In this document: positions 8,919 to 18,427 of the stretch, piece after piece
Position numbering within the stretch: position 1 is the stretch's first letter
Layout of the letters: the number at the start of each line of letters is the position of its first letter
Assembly: GCF_003336225.1 (NCBI RefSeq)
Contig: NZ_QPID01000006.1
Coordinates: 230,207 to 294,206 of the forward strand
Direction: 5' to 3'
Length of the DNA: 64,000 nt
Source of the DNA: Corallincola holothuriorum
GTDB lineage: Bacteria > Pseudomonadota > Gammaproteobacteria > Enterobacterales > Neiellaceae
The notes under the pieces: generated by a model
Database searches by the model: none
Told to the model about the DNA's origin: nothing
The model's input: only the letters and a program-made list of their open reading frames with translations
Translations under genes and position numbers: made by a program

Positions 8919-10682
8919 TTAGTAGCTTACCTGCAGCGTGACGCCACTGTAGGTGCTATAGGCTCTAACACCTATATGCCAAACGCCAGAGTTGGGGTTG
9001 CTTACACTGACCGATTCGTTGTTACCATTTAGGTAAGGGCGATAGTCCCAGTTGCGGGTGCTTGGCTTTGCGCCGTAACGCACATAGAGATCAGCGTCTC
9101 CTGATCCACCACTCATAGTAACGTCTAGCTTGTTAATCCCTGCGGGTACCTCGACGGTGAAATACTGCCAACCACGACGGGTGTCAGCAAGGTTGGTTTC
9201 AGTAAAGCCTCCGCTGGGTTCACCGCCGCCGTCATTACCTAATACATAATCAACAGCCGCTGCTGCATCGGCAATACCTGCGCCACAACTTGAGCATGAT
9301 GCAGGGAAGGGGCGGGCCGTTTGTTGAATGGCTGTGGCGATTTCATTGGGCGTAATATTAGGATCGGCGGCATATAACAGCGCAGCCAGACCGGCGACGT
9401 GGGGGGAGGCCATCGATGTGCCTTGATACCACGCATAATTATCACTACTTGGACCGTTTGCACCACTGTTTAACGTGGACAGTATACCGTTACTCGCTGA
9501 GCTGCGAACATCGCCACCAGGCGCAGCGACTTCCACTACACTGCCGTAGTTAGAGTAATATGCACGACCACCATTGCGATTGGTTGCTGCCACAGTGATC
9601 ACGCCGCTACAACTGGCTGGGCTATAATTGGCCGCATTGGCATTAGAGTTACCAGCAGCAACCACCACAGTTGCACCTAAGTTTCTGGCGGTATTGATCG
9701 CGGCCTGAGTCGTGTTGTCACAGCTCCCACCGCCACCAAGGCTAAGGTTAAGCACCTGAGCTGGATTGGCATTAGCGGGCACGCCTGATACGTTTCCTCC
9801 TGCGGCCCAAATCATGCCGTCAGCGATATCTGATGTGTAGCCACCACATTTTCCGAGTACGCGTACAGGTACTATTTTTGCGTTATATGCGACACCCGCG
9901 ACACCGGTACTATTGTTAGTTTCTGCTGCGACGGTGCCCGCTACATGGGTACCGTGCCAGCTCGAAGATTGATCTTGGCTAGGTTGACCGCCACCGCACT
10001 CACCTCGTGATGCGGCATCACCAGGATCGCGGGCATCAGCGTCACGACCATTGCCATCGTTACCGACGAAGTCGTCTGAAATCATGTCATAGCCGGGTAG
10101 GAGGTTGTTGACCAGATCGATGTGGGGACGATATCCGGTATCAAGCACCGCAACGACTGCGCCGTTACCCGTGGTCTCATCCCATGCTGCGGGCAGATTC
10201 ATACCACCAGTGGCTTCATAGTAGTGCCATTGCTGGCTGTAGCTCGGATCTGTCGGTACCGCAAAATGCTGTAGTAAACGGTCCTCTTCAATGTACTCAA
10301 TTTCTCCGCTGGCCATTGCATTCTGCTGCATGATCAGTGGGCTGACACCCGCTTTCATCGAACCTTCAACAACAAAGGCACCGGTTGCGATCTGACGAAT
10401 AACTTTAGCGTTAGTAGCAAATCCAGATCGTAACAGTTTGCTCCTGACTTTCTTTTTTGATTCAGTTGCGTCTGCGGTCGTCAGCATTGAGGGCGTAGAC
10501 GCTGCTTTGAACTTGATGATGTAGCGTTTTTGGGGTCCTTGTTTAACAAGGGTAATGGGGCGTTCTAGTGCTTGGGATGTGCCGTCAAAGGCGCTGAGTT
10601 CTGCGCCATAGCTTGGTGTAGATATGGCGACGGTGAACGGTAGCGCCAACCATAATTTATTTCTGCTGTTTGATGGTTTCAT
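8919..10682 (-). CDS. Secreted subtilisin-like serine protease (S8) with PPC domain
   Basis: A 587-residue extracellular protease. Signal peptide 1-27, then an I9-type propeptide chaperone/inhibitor region (about 52-140, KRYIIKFKA to IEEDRLLQHF), then an S8 catalytic domain. The triad is D181 (AVLDTGY), H243 (HGTHVAG) and S423 (GTSMASPH), with oxyanion N345 (AAGN). After a glycine-rich linker (482-492) comes a C-terminal bacterial pre-peptidase (PPC) domain (about 500-587) containing GDADLYVRYG. This layout is common in marine gammaproteobacterial secreted proteases, where the PPC domain is usually trimmed during type II secretion. Several cysteines in the catalytic domain suggest disulphides. 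It feeds on external protein; no operon partner. Confidence 0.95.
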   Translation of the reverse strand: MKPSNSRNKLWLALPFTVAISTPSYGAELSAFDGTSQALERPITLVKQGPQKRYIIKFKAASTPSMLTTADATESKKKVRSKLLRSGFATNAKVIRQIATGAFVVEGSMKAGVSPLIMQQNAMASGEIEYIEEDRLLQHFAVPTDPSYSQQWHYYEATGGMNLPAAWDETTGNGAVVAVLDTGYRPHIDLVNNLLPGYDMISDDFVGNDGNGRDADARDPGDAASRGECGGGQPSQDQSSSWHGTHVAGTVAAETNNSTGVAGVAYNAKIVPVRVLGKCGGYTSDIADGMIWAAGGNVSGVPANANPAQVLNLSLGGGGSCDNTTQAAINTARNLGATVVVAAGNSNANAANYSPASCSGVITVAATNRNGGRAYYSNYGSVVEVAAPGGDVRSSASNGILSTLNSGANGPSSDNYAWYQGTSMASPHVAGLAALLYAADPNITPNEIATAIQQTARPFPASCSSCGAGIADAAAAVDYVLGNDGGGEPSGGFTETNLADTRRGWQYFTVEVPAGINKLDVTMSGGSGDADLYVRYGAKPSTRNWDYRPYLNGNNESVSVSNPNSGVWHIGVRAYSTYSGVTLQVSY

Positions 10683-11513
10683 TGTTCTCTCTCTGGTGTT
10701 GTTTTAATTTTTCTGGTCTTAGAACCAAATAAAAACCTAGAGAGAGATTATGATTTTTACAATATTATGAGTGAGCACTTGAATTGTGAGGTGACTTATT
10801 TGTAAAGCATATTTTGCACTTGTTTCCAAGTGGTTTGTTTTTATTGGGTAAACATTTTCATTTTAAATTTGTTTTTGAATGTTTATCTTTGTTTTTATAT
10901 TTGCCTTCACTAATTTTGTGAGTTTTTATGTTGGTGCTATACGATCCGTTTTAAACGTGAGTTTTTTGGTTTTTGGTATTTGTAATTCAATGGGTTTTAA
11001 TTAACTCTTTATTTATTAATAGGATTAATTCTCTATTGGTTTTATATGTTAATCTCAATTAAACAAACAGAAAATATTAATTAGTACACGCATTATTAGT
11101 CTGCCCTTTATTAGTTCGGGTGCTCAGATGGAAAATAGTTGGTGATTGTTACAAAAAACTATAGAAACTGCCTGTGCCGTAAGTTTTACGGAAGTGAGGT
11201 TTTTGAGTCTGGGGGTATGGAAGGTCTCATGGTGAGAGCTAAGATTGGGTATCCCTTGCCTAAACCTGTGTAGGTTATCGCGACTACCAAGTTTTACGCC
11301 GTCAGCTATGTCGTTTGTTTCAAAAAATTTCATTCAATTTTGGCTCACCTTTGATCTATCCTGCTGCAATGGAGAGTAACGGTATATCTCTGTTTGCTGG
11401 TATCCTGTGGAAAGCAGCATTCTTTGCCTCTTCACTTCGTTCCAGGCGCTGAGGAAAAACCTTTGCTGTTGTAGCTCTTCAACCTGTTTCTTATTGGATT
11501 TAAAAGATTTTTA
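10683..11513. other. Long AT-rich intergenic region
   Basis: About 830 bases between divergent genes. The part nearest the protease (about 10700-11100) is very AT-rich, with T-rich tracts and TTAATTAA-like words, and looks like a regulatory or nucleoid-protein-bound region. The part from 11120 to 11500 is more balanced in base composition. A minus-strand 69-codon frame (11124-11333) is there but has no signal, family feel or good ribosome site, so I do not call it. No RNA gene was recognised. Confidence 0.5.
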
Positions 11514-12563
11514 ATGACTCTACTGCTGATTTATCTATTTGTAGCTATTGGTGTTTCGTTTATCTGTTCGGTCTTGGAGGCGGTGCTGCTATCGATTACT
11601 CCTAGTTATGTTGAAAGTGCTTGCCAGGCCGATCAGACGAAGGGAAAGGCGTTATCCAGAGTAAAAGATAATATAGAGCACTCCATCTCTAGTATTCTCA
11701 TCTTGAACACCTTTGCTCATACCATGGGGGCGGCAGGTGTTGGTGCGCAGGCTGTGCAACTTTTTGGCGCTAAATGGGAAAGCCTGATTGCCGTCTTACT
11801 TACTTTAGCCATTCTTTATCTTTCCGAAATTATTCCAAAAACACTGGGTGCGACGCACTGGCGTAGCTTGGCCTATCCGTCTGCTAGGCTCATTTCATTT
11901 CTGGTAAAACTGGTGTTTCCGTTGGTGTGGTTGTCGAGCTATATCACAGGTTTGTTTAGTAAAGACCAACAGGATCGTATCAGTAGGGAAGAGATTCAGG
12001 CATTTACCACCTTGGGTTATAAGGGCGGGGCTATTGCTAAACAAGAGAGCTTGCTGCTTGAAAATATCCTTGGATTAAGGGAATGCACTACGCAGCAGAT
12101 CCTGACGCCACGCACAGTCGTGCATGCATTCAACCAACAGAGTTCTGTCACTGATGCGTTGAACGAAGAGCTGACACAGCGCTTCACCCGCTTTCCTGTG
12201 TATGAGGAGAGTATCGATCATGTTATTGGTATAGTGAACCATCGTGCGATGTCGGAACAAGCCCGACATGGCAAAGGGGATACCATATTGGCGGAGTTAG
12301 CTCAGCCAATTCATCGCGTGTCAGAGCAGCTGCCGGTTTTACAATTATTAGACTTATTTATCTCCAGAAAAGAACATCTGTTTCTGGTTGAGGATCAGTA
12401 CGGCCAAACAGCAGGTATCGTGACGCTGGAAGATGTGATTGAAACTCTGTTAGGACGTGAAATTGTTGATGAAACAGATATCACTGAAGATATGCAGCAG
12501 TTAGCGAAAAGCCGTTTTCGTGATCGTTTACGTCGTAAGAGTAAGATCGTTCACGACGACTAA
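11514..12563 (+). CDS. CNNM-domain membrane protein with CBS pair (CorC/CorB-like)
   Basis: A 349-residue integral membrane protein. N-terminal CNNM (DUF21) domain with four hydrophobic segments (about 1-25, 55-80, 88-110, 122-148), including the conserved SEIIPKTLGA stretch. A pair of CBS domains follows (about 200-320; TPRTVVHAF, FTRFPVYE, FLVEDQYGQTAGIVTLEDVIETLLG). It lacks the C-terminal CorC_HlyC domain of full CorB/CorC proteins and ends in a basic tail. Family members are linked to magnesium/cobalt or sodium-coupled ion export. The ATG at 11514 is not preceded by a strong ribosome site. It is a single gene followed by a bidirectional hairpin. Confidence 0.88.
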   Translation: MTLLLIYLFVAIGVSFICSVLEAVLLSITPSYVESACQADQTKGKALSRVKDNIEHSISSILILNTFAHTMGAAGVGAQAVQLFGAKWESLIAVLLTLAILYLSEIIPKTLGATHWRSLAYPSARLISFLVKLVFPLVWLSSYITGLFSKDQQDRISREEIQAFTTLGYKGGAIAKQESLLLENILGLRECTTQQILTPRTVVHAFNQQSSVTDALNEELTQRFTRFPVYEESIDHVIGIVNHRAMSEQARHGKGDTILAELAQPIHRVSEQLPVLQLLDLFISRKEHLFLVEDQYGQTAGIVTLEDVIETLLGREIVDETDITEDMQQLAKSRFRDRLRRKSKIVHDD

Positions 12564-12605
12564 CCGCGATTAAACTGCCTGATCATGTTTGCTATTTCAC
12601 TGGTG

Positions 12606-12633
12606 CGTTAAATAGCCTCCTGGCTATTTAACG
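12606..12633. terminator. Bidirectional hairpin between convergent genes
   Basis: CGTTAAATAGCC and GGCTATTTAACG form a perfect 12-bp stem with a four-base loop, followed by GATTTT. It serves the CNNM gene on the plus strand. It also overlaps the stop codon (TTA at 12628-12630) of the minus-strand cti gene, so it lies at the very end of that reading frame. Confidence 0.75.
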
Positions 12634-15051
12634 ATTTTCGATACGGTTGTAATCCAGTAGCCCGCCCTCAATTGGGCGCATCTGCATATACTGCTGATTA
12701 AGGCGATCGCTGAAACTCCAAAAGTCCTGAGCGGTTCTCCGTATTCCATATTGATCAAGTAATTGCCGATAACCTGACTCTGATTCAACGGCACTGATAG
12801 TGTCTACGAGTCGTGGTAGATCGGATTCCTGCAAATGCCAAAAGGCGCTGGGGTAGCTGCCGACTAAACCGTGGATCAAGGTCATGTTGTCTTTGGCTGT
12901 GTCACGGTTATCCGTTTCGTCAAACAGACTGGAGACATTTTTATGCGCACTGTTGCGCATCAGGGTGAATAGCTGAGGTGTTGCGGTTGGATCCGTTTGC
13001 TCAATCATAATAAATGTCAGTTCCGGAAACAGGGTGGCGCGATCACCACTGATATTTACCTCTAGTTTTTTCAATAACGCTTTTGATGTTTCGGTCAATT
13101 GACTGCTATCAACTTCGTAATTATCTGGAAGTACTTTAGCTAAGCGTTGCTTCAGTAAGTCATATAGTTCTGCTTTTGGATCTTCAGTACGGTAGCGGAT
13201 AGCTGTGGGTTGATGGAATTGGCCAACGCCTGTATCCAGATAGTCATTCAGTTCTTTACTTGCCCCTTGGTACCAGCTTTGAAGCGCCTTACTACGGCTC
13301 TCTTCGGGCAACAAGGTTAAGAAGTTTGACTCGCCCTCCATTCGCAGGAAGTCCATATACATACGGGTGAGTAACTGGTGGCCGAAATTACCGTAAACGT
13401 CAAAGCCAGCAGTGAGCAGGTAGTGGATCCTTTCCAGCAGGGTGTAATCGATGATCCATGCTGTTTTTGGTGGCTTGCCCACCAGCCCCTGCATGACGCT
13501 GGCACTGTCGAAGTGGCGTATGATGGTGAGCGAAGCGTTTTGATTGACCCCATCCCCATCCCAGATCAGATTTGGCGTTAAATGTTCTCCATCTTGAAAC
13601 ACCTTATTCATAAACTCACTTTTTGCTTTTAAAAAGCGGCGTTCAGCGTGGCTGTAGTTAAGCCAGTTACTGAGTGGCAATACAACGGTATCTTTCTCTG
13701 CCGGAAGGTCGAGGTTAACAGCCTGTTCATTGATAAACTGACTGAGCCTGGCTGATTTCATCAAGTCCGGGTCGACAAAAAACACCCAGAATCGGTCGTT
13801 GATAACATTGAGTGCTAGCTGTCCCCGGCAAACGGGGCCTTTAATAAAGTTCATGATGGTATTTTGTGCTTCGTCGAGTAGGAAGCGGTAGCGGCTATCA
13901 ATGGGTAGATCATGGAATGCCCGCATCGGGTTGGAGGCAACGTCAGGATGATAACCGGGTAGCGCAGATACCTGATAATTACTGTCAATAAACCAAGTTT
14001 GCCAATTCTCAAGTCGCTGAGCATCGAGGCGGTAGGGCATGTGGGTTTTGTCGACGATAGTTTCTCGATCCGGCATCAGGCGGTAATAAACCCGTTTAAC
14101 TTTTGGATCATCAAACGGACGCCGTGTGCCGATAGGCTCAATGGCTTGGCCGGGAGGTGTGGCTGAGCGTACGATACGATAATAACGAGGTGTTGTGTCA
14201 GGCTCATCGAAATAGAGTGATGAAAGGAATAGATGCTCGTAGAGGTAACGACTGGTAAGTTGCTGCTTCAGTTCGTCGCCATTAAGAAAAGCTTCCCAGT
14301 GCTCAATTTTTTTCGCGTCTGTTGCATTGGGTTCTGGCATTGTCGCCATGATGGCACCTTTAGCCAGCCAGTCGATCAAAATGTCGTGTTCCGGTTTGGG
14401 GATGGCCGGTAAACCGTAGGGCATTCCCCATAGAGCATGATCTTTTTCATAGCTAGTCATCTGTTCGATGTCGGGGCATTGCTGATCGCGGTCGAGAGCA
14501 AAGTCCCATTTATCAGCGTCTAATTGCGGGGTTGTAGGAAGCGGGTGTGCTTGCTTAAGCTGCAGCATACGCGCCATCACACCGGCTTCTAGGTTTGCTT
14601 CTTTTGTTTGTGCGCGCTCATTGAGGACGGGATAAAAGGCCTTGTCACGCCACTCGGCGGTGGTTTGCGCATCGACAAACATACGGGTGAGCTTATCGGC
14701 CAGTAAACGTGTGCCATCGTAGACTTGGTCTTTACTTGCGCCTCTGTCGATCCCTTCCGCCGAGGATAGTTTGAGCTGACAAGGGGCATCGTAACAGGCA
14801 TGACACGCAACACAGCGCTTTTCGATGATAGGGCGAACGGTATCTAAATAGTGTTGCGCGGCAGGATCTTGCTTGCTGACCAACCGTGGTTGTGGCTCGG
14901 CAAAGCCGTAAATCTGGTCGTAATGCAGGCCGGTGTAAACAGTACAACCTGAGAACAATGAGACAAGCGTAATAAGCCAATAGCGTCGGTTTTTGCGCCA
15001 GACATGGTGAACATACTCACTTGAAAACGTTTTCGTTAGGCCTTTATTCAT
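12628..15051 (-). CDS. cti: Fatty acid cis/trans isomerase
   Basis: An 807-residue protein with the layout of Cti, the periplasmic haem enzyme that converts cis-unsaturated membrane fatty acids to trans under solvent or heat stress. A hydrophobic N-terminal segment (25-40) ends in a lipobox-like FSGC at 33-36. A cytochrome-c haem site CVACH follows at 80-84, with further cysteines C86 and C91. The rest shows typical Cti segments (HWEAFLNGDELKQQL, LFLSSLYFDEPD, PVCRGQLALNVI, FWVFFVDPD). Length matches the family. It stands alone upstream of the heat-shock gene ibpA, transcribed the same way but separated by ibpA's terminator. An obvious role is membrane stiffening under stress. Confidence 0.93.
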   Translation of the reverse strand: MNKGLTKTFSSEYVHHVWRKNRRYWLITLVSLFSGCTVYTGLHYDQIYGFAEPQPRLVSKQDPAAQHYLDTVRPIIEKRCVACHACYDAPCQLKLSSAEGIDRGASKDQVYDGTRLLADKLTRMFVDAQTTAEWRDKAFYPVLNERAQTKEANLEAGVMARMLQLKQAHPLPTTPQLDADKWDFALDRDQQCPDIEQMTSYEKDHALWGMPYGLPAIPKPEHDILIDWLAKGAIMATMPEPNATDAKKIEHWEAFLNGDELKQQLTSRYLYEHLFLSSLYFDEPDTTPRYYRIVRSATPPGQAIEPIGTRRPFDDPKVKRVYYRLMPDRETIVDKTHMPYRLDAQRLENWQTWFIDSNYQVSALPGYHPDVASNPMRAFHDLPIDSRYRFLLDEAQNTIMNFIKGPVCRGQLALNVINDRFWVFFVDPDLMKSARLSQFINEQAVNLDLPAEKDTVVLPLSNWLNYSHAERRFLKAKSEFMNKVFQDGEHLTPNLIWDGDGVNQNASLTIIRHFDSASVMQGLVGKPPKTAWIIDYTLLERIHYLLTAGFDVYGNFGHQLLTRMYMDFLRMEGESNFLTLLPEESRSKALQSWYQGASKELNDYLDTGVGQFHQPTAIRYRTEDPKAELYDLLKQRLAKVLPDNYEVDSSQLTETSKALLKKLEVNISGDRATLFPELTFIMIEQTDPTATPQLFTLMRNSAHKNVSSLFDETDNRDTAKDNMTLIHGLVGSYPSAFWHLQESDLPRLVDTISAVESESGYRQLLDQYGIRRTAQDFWSFSDRLNQQYMQMRPIEGGLLDYNRIENR

Positions 15052-15153
15052 GCTTTGTTTCTACAACCGATTGAGAAGTGGAGAGGGCAGTGAACCATAT
15101 GTTTCATATTTATTATCACGCCTGTATATCAGCTACAAGAATAGACCAATAGC

Positions 15154-15179
15154 AAAAAGGGCTGCAGAGGCAGCCCTTG
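15154..15179 (-). terminator. Terminator of ibpA
   Basis: Read on the minus strand, AAGGGCTGC, a CTCT loop and GCAGCCCTT run into a T stretch about 50 bases after the ibpA stop. This is a canonical rho-independent terminator. Confidence 0.85.
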
Positions 15180-15225
15180 ATTAGGAAGAGATAACTAGCC
15201 GTATAATTGACGGCTGCTTTACTGA

Positions 15226-15717
15226 TTAGGCGGCGTCGATGGTGACGGTTTGCTGCTCTTCCGCTTCGTTCAAACGCGGCTGCGATGTTGCTGCGTCTTT
15301 ATAATTAATGGCGATACTGCGTGGCTTCATCGCTTCTGGGATCTCTTTGACCAGATGTACCATCAATAGGCCATTTTCCAGATCCGCACCGCGTACTTCA
15401 ACGTGGTCAGCGAGGTTGAATTTACGTTCAAATCCACGGCGAGCAATGCCTTGGTAGAGGTATTTCTTACCCTCTTCTTTACCTTTGTTACCACGGATCG
15501 TTAGTACATTTTTCTCCACCGTGATATCCAGCTCAGCGAGCGTGAAGCCGGCGACAGCTAATTGGATACCGTACTGGTTTTCATCCAGCACCTCGATGTT
15601 GTATGGCGGGTAACCAGCACTGTTGTTGTCGCTTTTTAGCGCACGATCCAGCAGTGATGCAAATTGATCGAAGCCAATACTGTTACGGTAAAGTGGTGAT
15701 AAATCGATAGTGTTCAT
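15226..15717 (-). CDS. ibpA: Small heat-shock protein IbpA (Hsp20)
   Basis: A 163-residue alpha-crystallin-type chaperone that holds unfolding proteins for DnaK/ClpB. The start MNTIDLSPLYRNS at 15717 closely matches IbpA (MRNFDLSPLYRS in E. coli) and has GGAGAA seven bases upstream. The frame extends eight codons further up, but that start lacks support. The crystallin domain includes GYPPYNIEVLDEN, LAVAGFTLAELDI, YLYQGIARRGFERKF and GLLMVHLVKEIPEAMKPR, followed by the I-x-I-type SIAIN motif. The tail after it (about 25 residues, ending TVTIDAA) is longer than in E. coli. A consensus-like sigma-32 promoter and a folded leader upstream indicate heat control. Single gene with its own terminator. 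Confidence 0.95.
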   Translation of the reverse strand: MNTIDLSPLYRNSIGFDQFASLLDRALKSDNNSAGYPPYNIEVLDENQYGIQLAVAGFTLAELDITVEKNVLTIRGNKGKEEGKKYLYQGIARRGFERKFNLADHVEVRGADLENGLLMVHLVKEIPEAMKPRSIAINYKDAATSQPRLNEAEEQQTVTIDAA

Positions 15718-15797
15718 AGTTATATTCTCCATTAGAAGCAATACATGACATTGTTGTCGGTACCGGTGAGCGCGATATTCGCCCTCTCACCAGTGCT
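15718..15797 (-). promoter_or_regulatory. Candidate ROSE-like RNA thermometer in the ibpA leader
   Basis: The predicted leader of about 80 bases first forms a hairpin (GGTGAG and CTCACC with an inner GCG/CGC). It then presents TTGCTTCT just upstream of the GGAGAA ribosome site, where UUCU can pair with AGAA. A UUGCU-type anti-Shine-Dalgarno close to the start is the signature of ROSE thermometers found on ibpA genes. The pairing is short and was judged by eye. Confidence 0.5.
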
Positions 15798-15802
15798 TAA
15801 AG

Positions 15803-15832
15803 AGATAGGGGCGGAAAATTTTTGATTCAAGG
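15803..15832 (-). promoter_or_regulatory. Sigma-32 heat-shock promoter of ibpA
   Basis: On the minus strand, CCTTGAA (15832-15826) is followed by a 14-base spacer and CCCCTATCT (15811-15803). The sigma-32 consensus is CTTGAA, 13-15 bases, CCCCATnT. The match and spacing are excellent and place the transcript start near 15797. Confidence 0.85.
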
Positions 15833-15998
15833 TTATTTACGAAAATTATTTTTCTTGCGTTCTATTTGGTTGCCTTGGTGAAGCATTAAAAACAGACACG
15901 AGTTGAGAGTTATCGGTAATAGAATGTTGAGTGTGATTGCGGTAGTTCGAAACGTATGGTGATTTTTTTAATGAATATTTTCAGCAAAAATAAGCGAT

Positions 15999-16025
15999 AA
16001 AAAAGCCGCATTGCTGCGGCTTTTT
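15999..16025 (-). terminator. Terminator of glnN
   Basis: AAAAAGCCGCA, loop, TGCGGCTTTTT: a perfect stem with T runs on both sides, 22 bases after the glnN stop. It can work in both directions. Confidence 0.88.
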
Positions 16026-16047
16026 AGTTTTTGATAGTTGTTTACGA

Positions 16048-18222
16048 TTACTTGATGAACAACATTTCAGCGTACTTAGGCAGCGGCCACAGTTCGTCAG
16101 AAACTTGCGTCTCCAGCGTGTCTGCATACAGACGCACTTCGTCCATCAGTGAGCGAATGTCATTGGCACAATACTGCATGTGTGCTTCAACAGATGGGAA
16201 GTCGTGGCTTTCCAACGCAGCTGAAAGTTTATTAACTGCAGCCATCATGGCGTTAGCGTCGGTGGCCACTTTCTTGGCAACTGATGTATCCAGCTCAATG
16301 CCAATGCTTGATGCTCCTGCAATGCTACCAGTCAGTTCTGACAAGTAGCTCATGGCTGCAGGGTAGATAGAGGTGGTGGCGATATCTACAACCAAATTCG
16401 CTTCCACTTCGATAGAGAGGATGTACTGTTCCGAGTAAACTTCGTAACGGCTTTCCAGTTCAACCGGTGTTAATACGCCGGTACTAGAGAATAGCTCTTT
16501 GACTGACTCTTCTAGGAATGCAGGCAAGGCATCTGCTGTGGTTGGGATGTTCTTCAAACCACGCTCAGAAACTGCTTTCTCGTGCCATTCAGTCGCATAA
16601 CCGTCGCCACCAAACACGGCGTTACCGTGCTCTTCCATCAACGCTTTCAGTACGTTGATTACGCCTGTGGTCTGGTCTGCACCGCTGCTTAGCTCTGCAT
16701 CTAGCTTCTCAGCGATCCAATCGAGAGAATCGGCCAGCATGGTGTTCATTGCAACCAATGGACCGGAAACTGATTGTGATGAGCCGACTGCGCGGAATTC
16801 AAAACGGTTACCGGTGAAGGCGAACGGTGAAGTACGGTTACGGTCTCCAGGATCACGCTCAAAATGCAGGATCTGTGATAGACCTAGGTCCATCAGGCCG
16901 CCGTTGACTGTTGGTTTAAGGTTGCCGTCTTTAATATCCATAAAGACTTTCTCTAACTGCTCACCCAGGTAAACAGAGAGGATCGCTGGAGGTGCTTCAT
17001 TGGCACCCAAACGGTGGTCGTTAGCCGCAGATGCGATCACTGCGCGCAGTAAAGGACCGTATTTGTGGACGCCGCGAATAACCGCACCACAGAACAACAG
17101 GAAGTTGAGGTTTTTCTCAGGCGTACAGCCTGGATCTAACAAGTTACCCTGGGTTGAGTTACCGACAGACCAGTTAACGTGCTTACCTGAGCCATTAACA
17201 CCAGCAAATGGTTTTTCGTGTAACAAGCACAGGAAGCCATGCTTCTTCGCCGTGATTTTTAGCACAGTCATCAGCAACTGCTGATGATCGGCAGCCACGT
17301 TAGCCGCTTCGTAGTAAGGGGCAATCTCGAACTGGCCAGGGGCCACTTCGTTGTGGTGTGTTTTAGCTGGGATGCCGAGACGATACAGAGTGTTTTCTAC
17401 GTCTTGCATATACACCTGAACACGCTCAGGGATAGCACCGAAGTAGTGGTCATCAAACTGCTGACCTTTCGCCGGGGCTGCGCCGAACAGGGTACGACCT
17501 GCTAACAACAGATCTGGACGGGCGGCAGCGAAATTCTCATCGACCAGGAAGTACTCCTGCTCAGCACCGCAGCTTGAGTTCAATGTGGCGATTTCAGTTT
17601 CACCCATCAGTGAAAGCACTTTTTGCGCCGCAGTGTTCATTGCCGAGTTTGAACGTAGCAGAGGGATCTTCTTATCCAGAGCTTCACCAGTCCAGGACAT
17701 GAACACGCTTGGGATCATCAGGGTGGCGCCGTTTGGCGTGTGCATGATGTAAGCAGGGCTGGTTGGATCCCATGCAGTATATCCACGGGCGGCGTTGGTC
17801 ATACGCAGGCTACCGTTAGGGAAAGATGAACCGTCTGGCTCACCCTTGATCAGCAGGCTACCTGTGAATTCAGAAATTGCATGGCCATCAGAGTTAGTAA
17901 TGATAAAGCCATCATGTTTTTCTGCGGTGGCGTTAGTCATTGGATAGAAGATGTGAGAGAAGAACTTGGCACCTTTAGAGTGGGCCCAGTCTTTCATAGC
18001 TGCGGCAACAACGTCGGCAGTTGCTGGCTCAAGAGGTGCGCCAGTTTGGACTGTCTTCTTCATCGCTTTAAAGGCGTTCTTAGACAGCGACTGTTCCATT
18101 TTGGCGAAGTCAAATACGTCACATGCCCATAGGTCTTTCATTAATTTCGGTGTGCAAACATCCATCGCCGAACCATTCGTGATGTTGCTGATAGCCATTA
18201 ACCTTGCTTGATTTCCGCTCAT
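16048..18222 (-). CDS. glnN: Glutamine synthetase type III
   Basis: A 724-residue GSIII enzyme (ATP, glutamate and ammonia to glutamine), the long family distinct from GlnA. Diagnostic segments: FSHIFYPMTNATAEKHDGF, MSWTGEALDKKIPLLRS, SCGAEQEYFLVDENF, KTHHNEVAPGQFEIAPYYE (metal/substrate site), HEKPFAGVNGSGKHVNWS and DPGDRNRTSPFAFTGNRFEFRAVGSSQS. The frame is open to 18330. I place the start at 18222, which has GGGGA six bases upstream and gives the family's usual length. The upstream sigma-54 promoter at 18294-18309 would lie inside the longer version. It is monocistronic with its own terminator and three NtrC-like sites, so expression should rise under nitrogen limitation. Confidence 0.96.
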   Translation of the reverse strand: MSGNQARLMAISNITNGSAMDVCTPKLMKDLWACDVFDFAKMEQSLSKNAFKAMKKTVQTGAPLEPATADVVAAAMKDWAHSKGAKFFSHIFYPMTNATAEKHDGFIITNSDGHAISEFTGSLLIKGEPDGSSFPNGSLRMTNAARGYTAWDPTSPAYIMHTPNGATLMIPSVFMSWTGEALDKKIPLLRSNSAMNTAAQKVLSLMGETEIATLNSSCGAEQEYFLVDENFAAARPDLLLAGRTLFGAAPAKGQQFDDHYFGAIPERVQVYMQDVENTLYRLGIPAKTHHNEVAPGQFEIAPYYEAANVAADHQQLLMTVLKITAKKHGFLCLLHEKPFAGVNGSGKHVNWSVGNSTQGNLLDPGCTPEKNLNFLLFCGAVIRGVHKYGPLLRAVIASAANDHRLGANEAPPAILSVYLGEQLEKVFMDIKDGNLKPTVNGGLMDLGLSQILHFERDPGDRNRTSPFAFTGNRFEFRAVGSSQSVSGPLVAMNTMLADSLDWIAEKLDAELSSGADQTTGVINVLKALMEEHGNAVFGGDGYATEWHEKAVSERGLKNIPTTADALPAFLEESVKELFSSTGVLTPVELESRYEVYSEQYILSIEVEANLVVDIATTSIYPAAMSYLSELTGSIAGASSIGIELDTSVAKKVATDANAMMAAVNKLSAALESHDFPSVEAHMQYCANDIRSLMDEVRLYADTLETQVSDELWPLPKYAEMLFIK

Positions 18223-18293
18223 TTGATTCCCCGGATAATTTAAAGATTTTGCATTTGATCTGTTTGCGCGTACGACGCAGTTTGCTGATGTAA

Positions 18294-18309
18294 CGCAATT
18301 TTTGAACCA
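18294..18309 (-). promoter_or_regulatory. Sigma-54 (-24/-12) promoter of glnN
   Basis: On the minus strand TGGTTC, five A residues, TTGCG matches the sigma-54 consensus TGGCAC-N5-TTGCA. GG and GC elements are 12 bases apart. The transcript should start near 18283, leaving a leader of about 60 bases before the ATG at 18222. Confidence 0.7.
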
Positions 18310-18427
18310 TAATTTGAACTGATATTGCACGGATGAAGATTATTTTTTAACTATTTGATATATATATTGTTTTAGTCTCGTCTCGGATCTTTGTTAGCTG
18401 ATTAGCTAAGTCTACCTGCATCACGAA

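Noticed and set aside
11124-11333. 69-codon minus-strand frame
   Set aside because: No signal, no family resemblance and no clear ribosome site.
18223-18330. Upstream in-frame extension of glnN
   Set aside because: It would lie across the sigma-54 promoter and transcript start; the shorter form has the better ribosome site.
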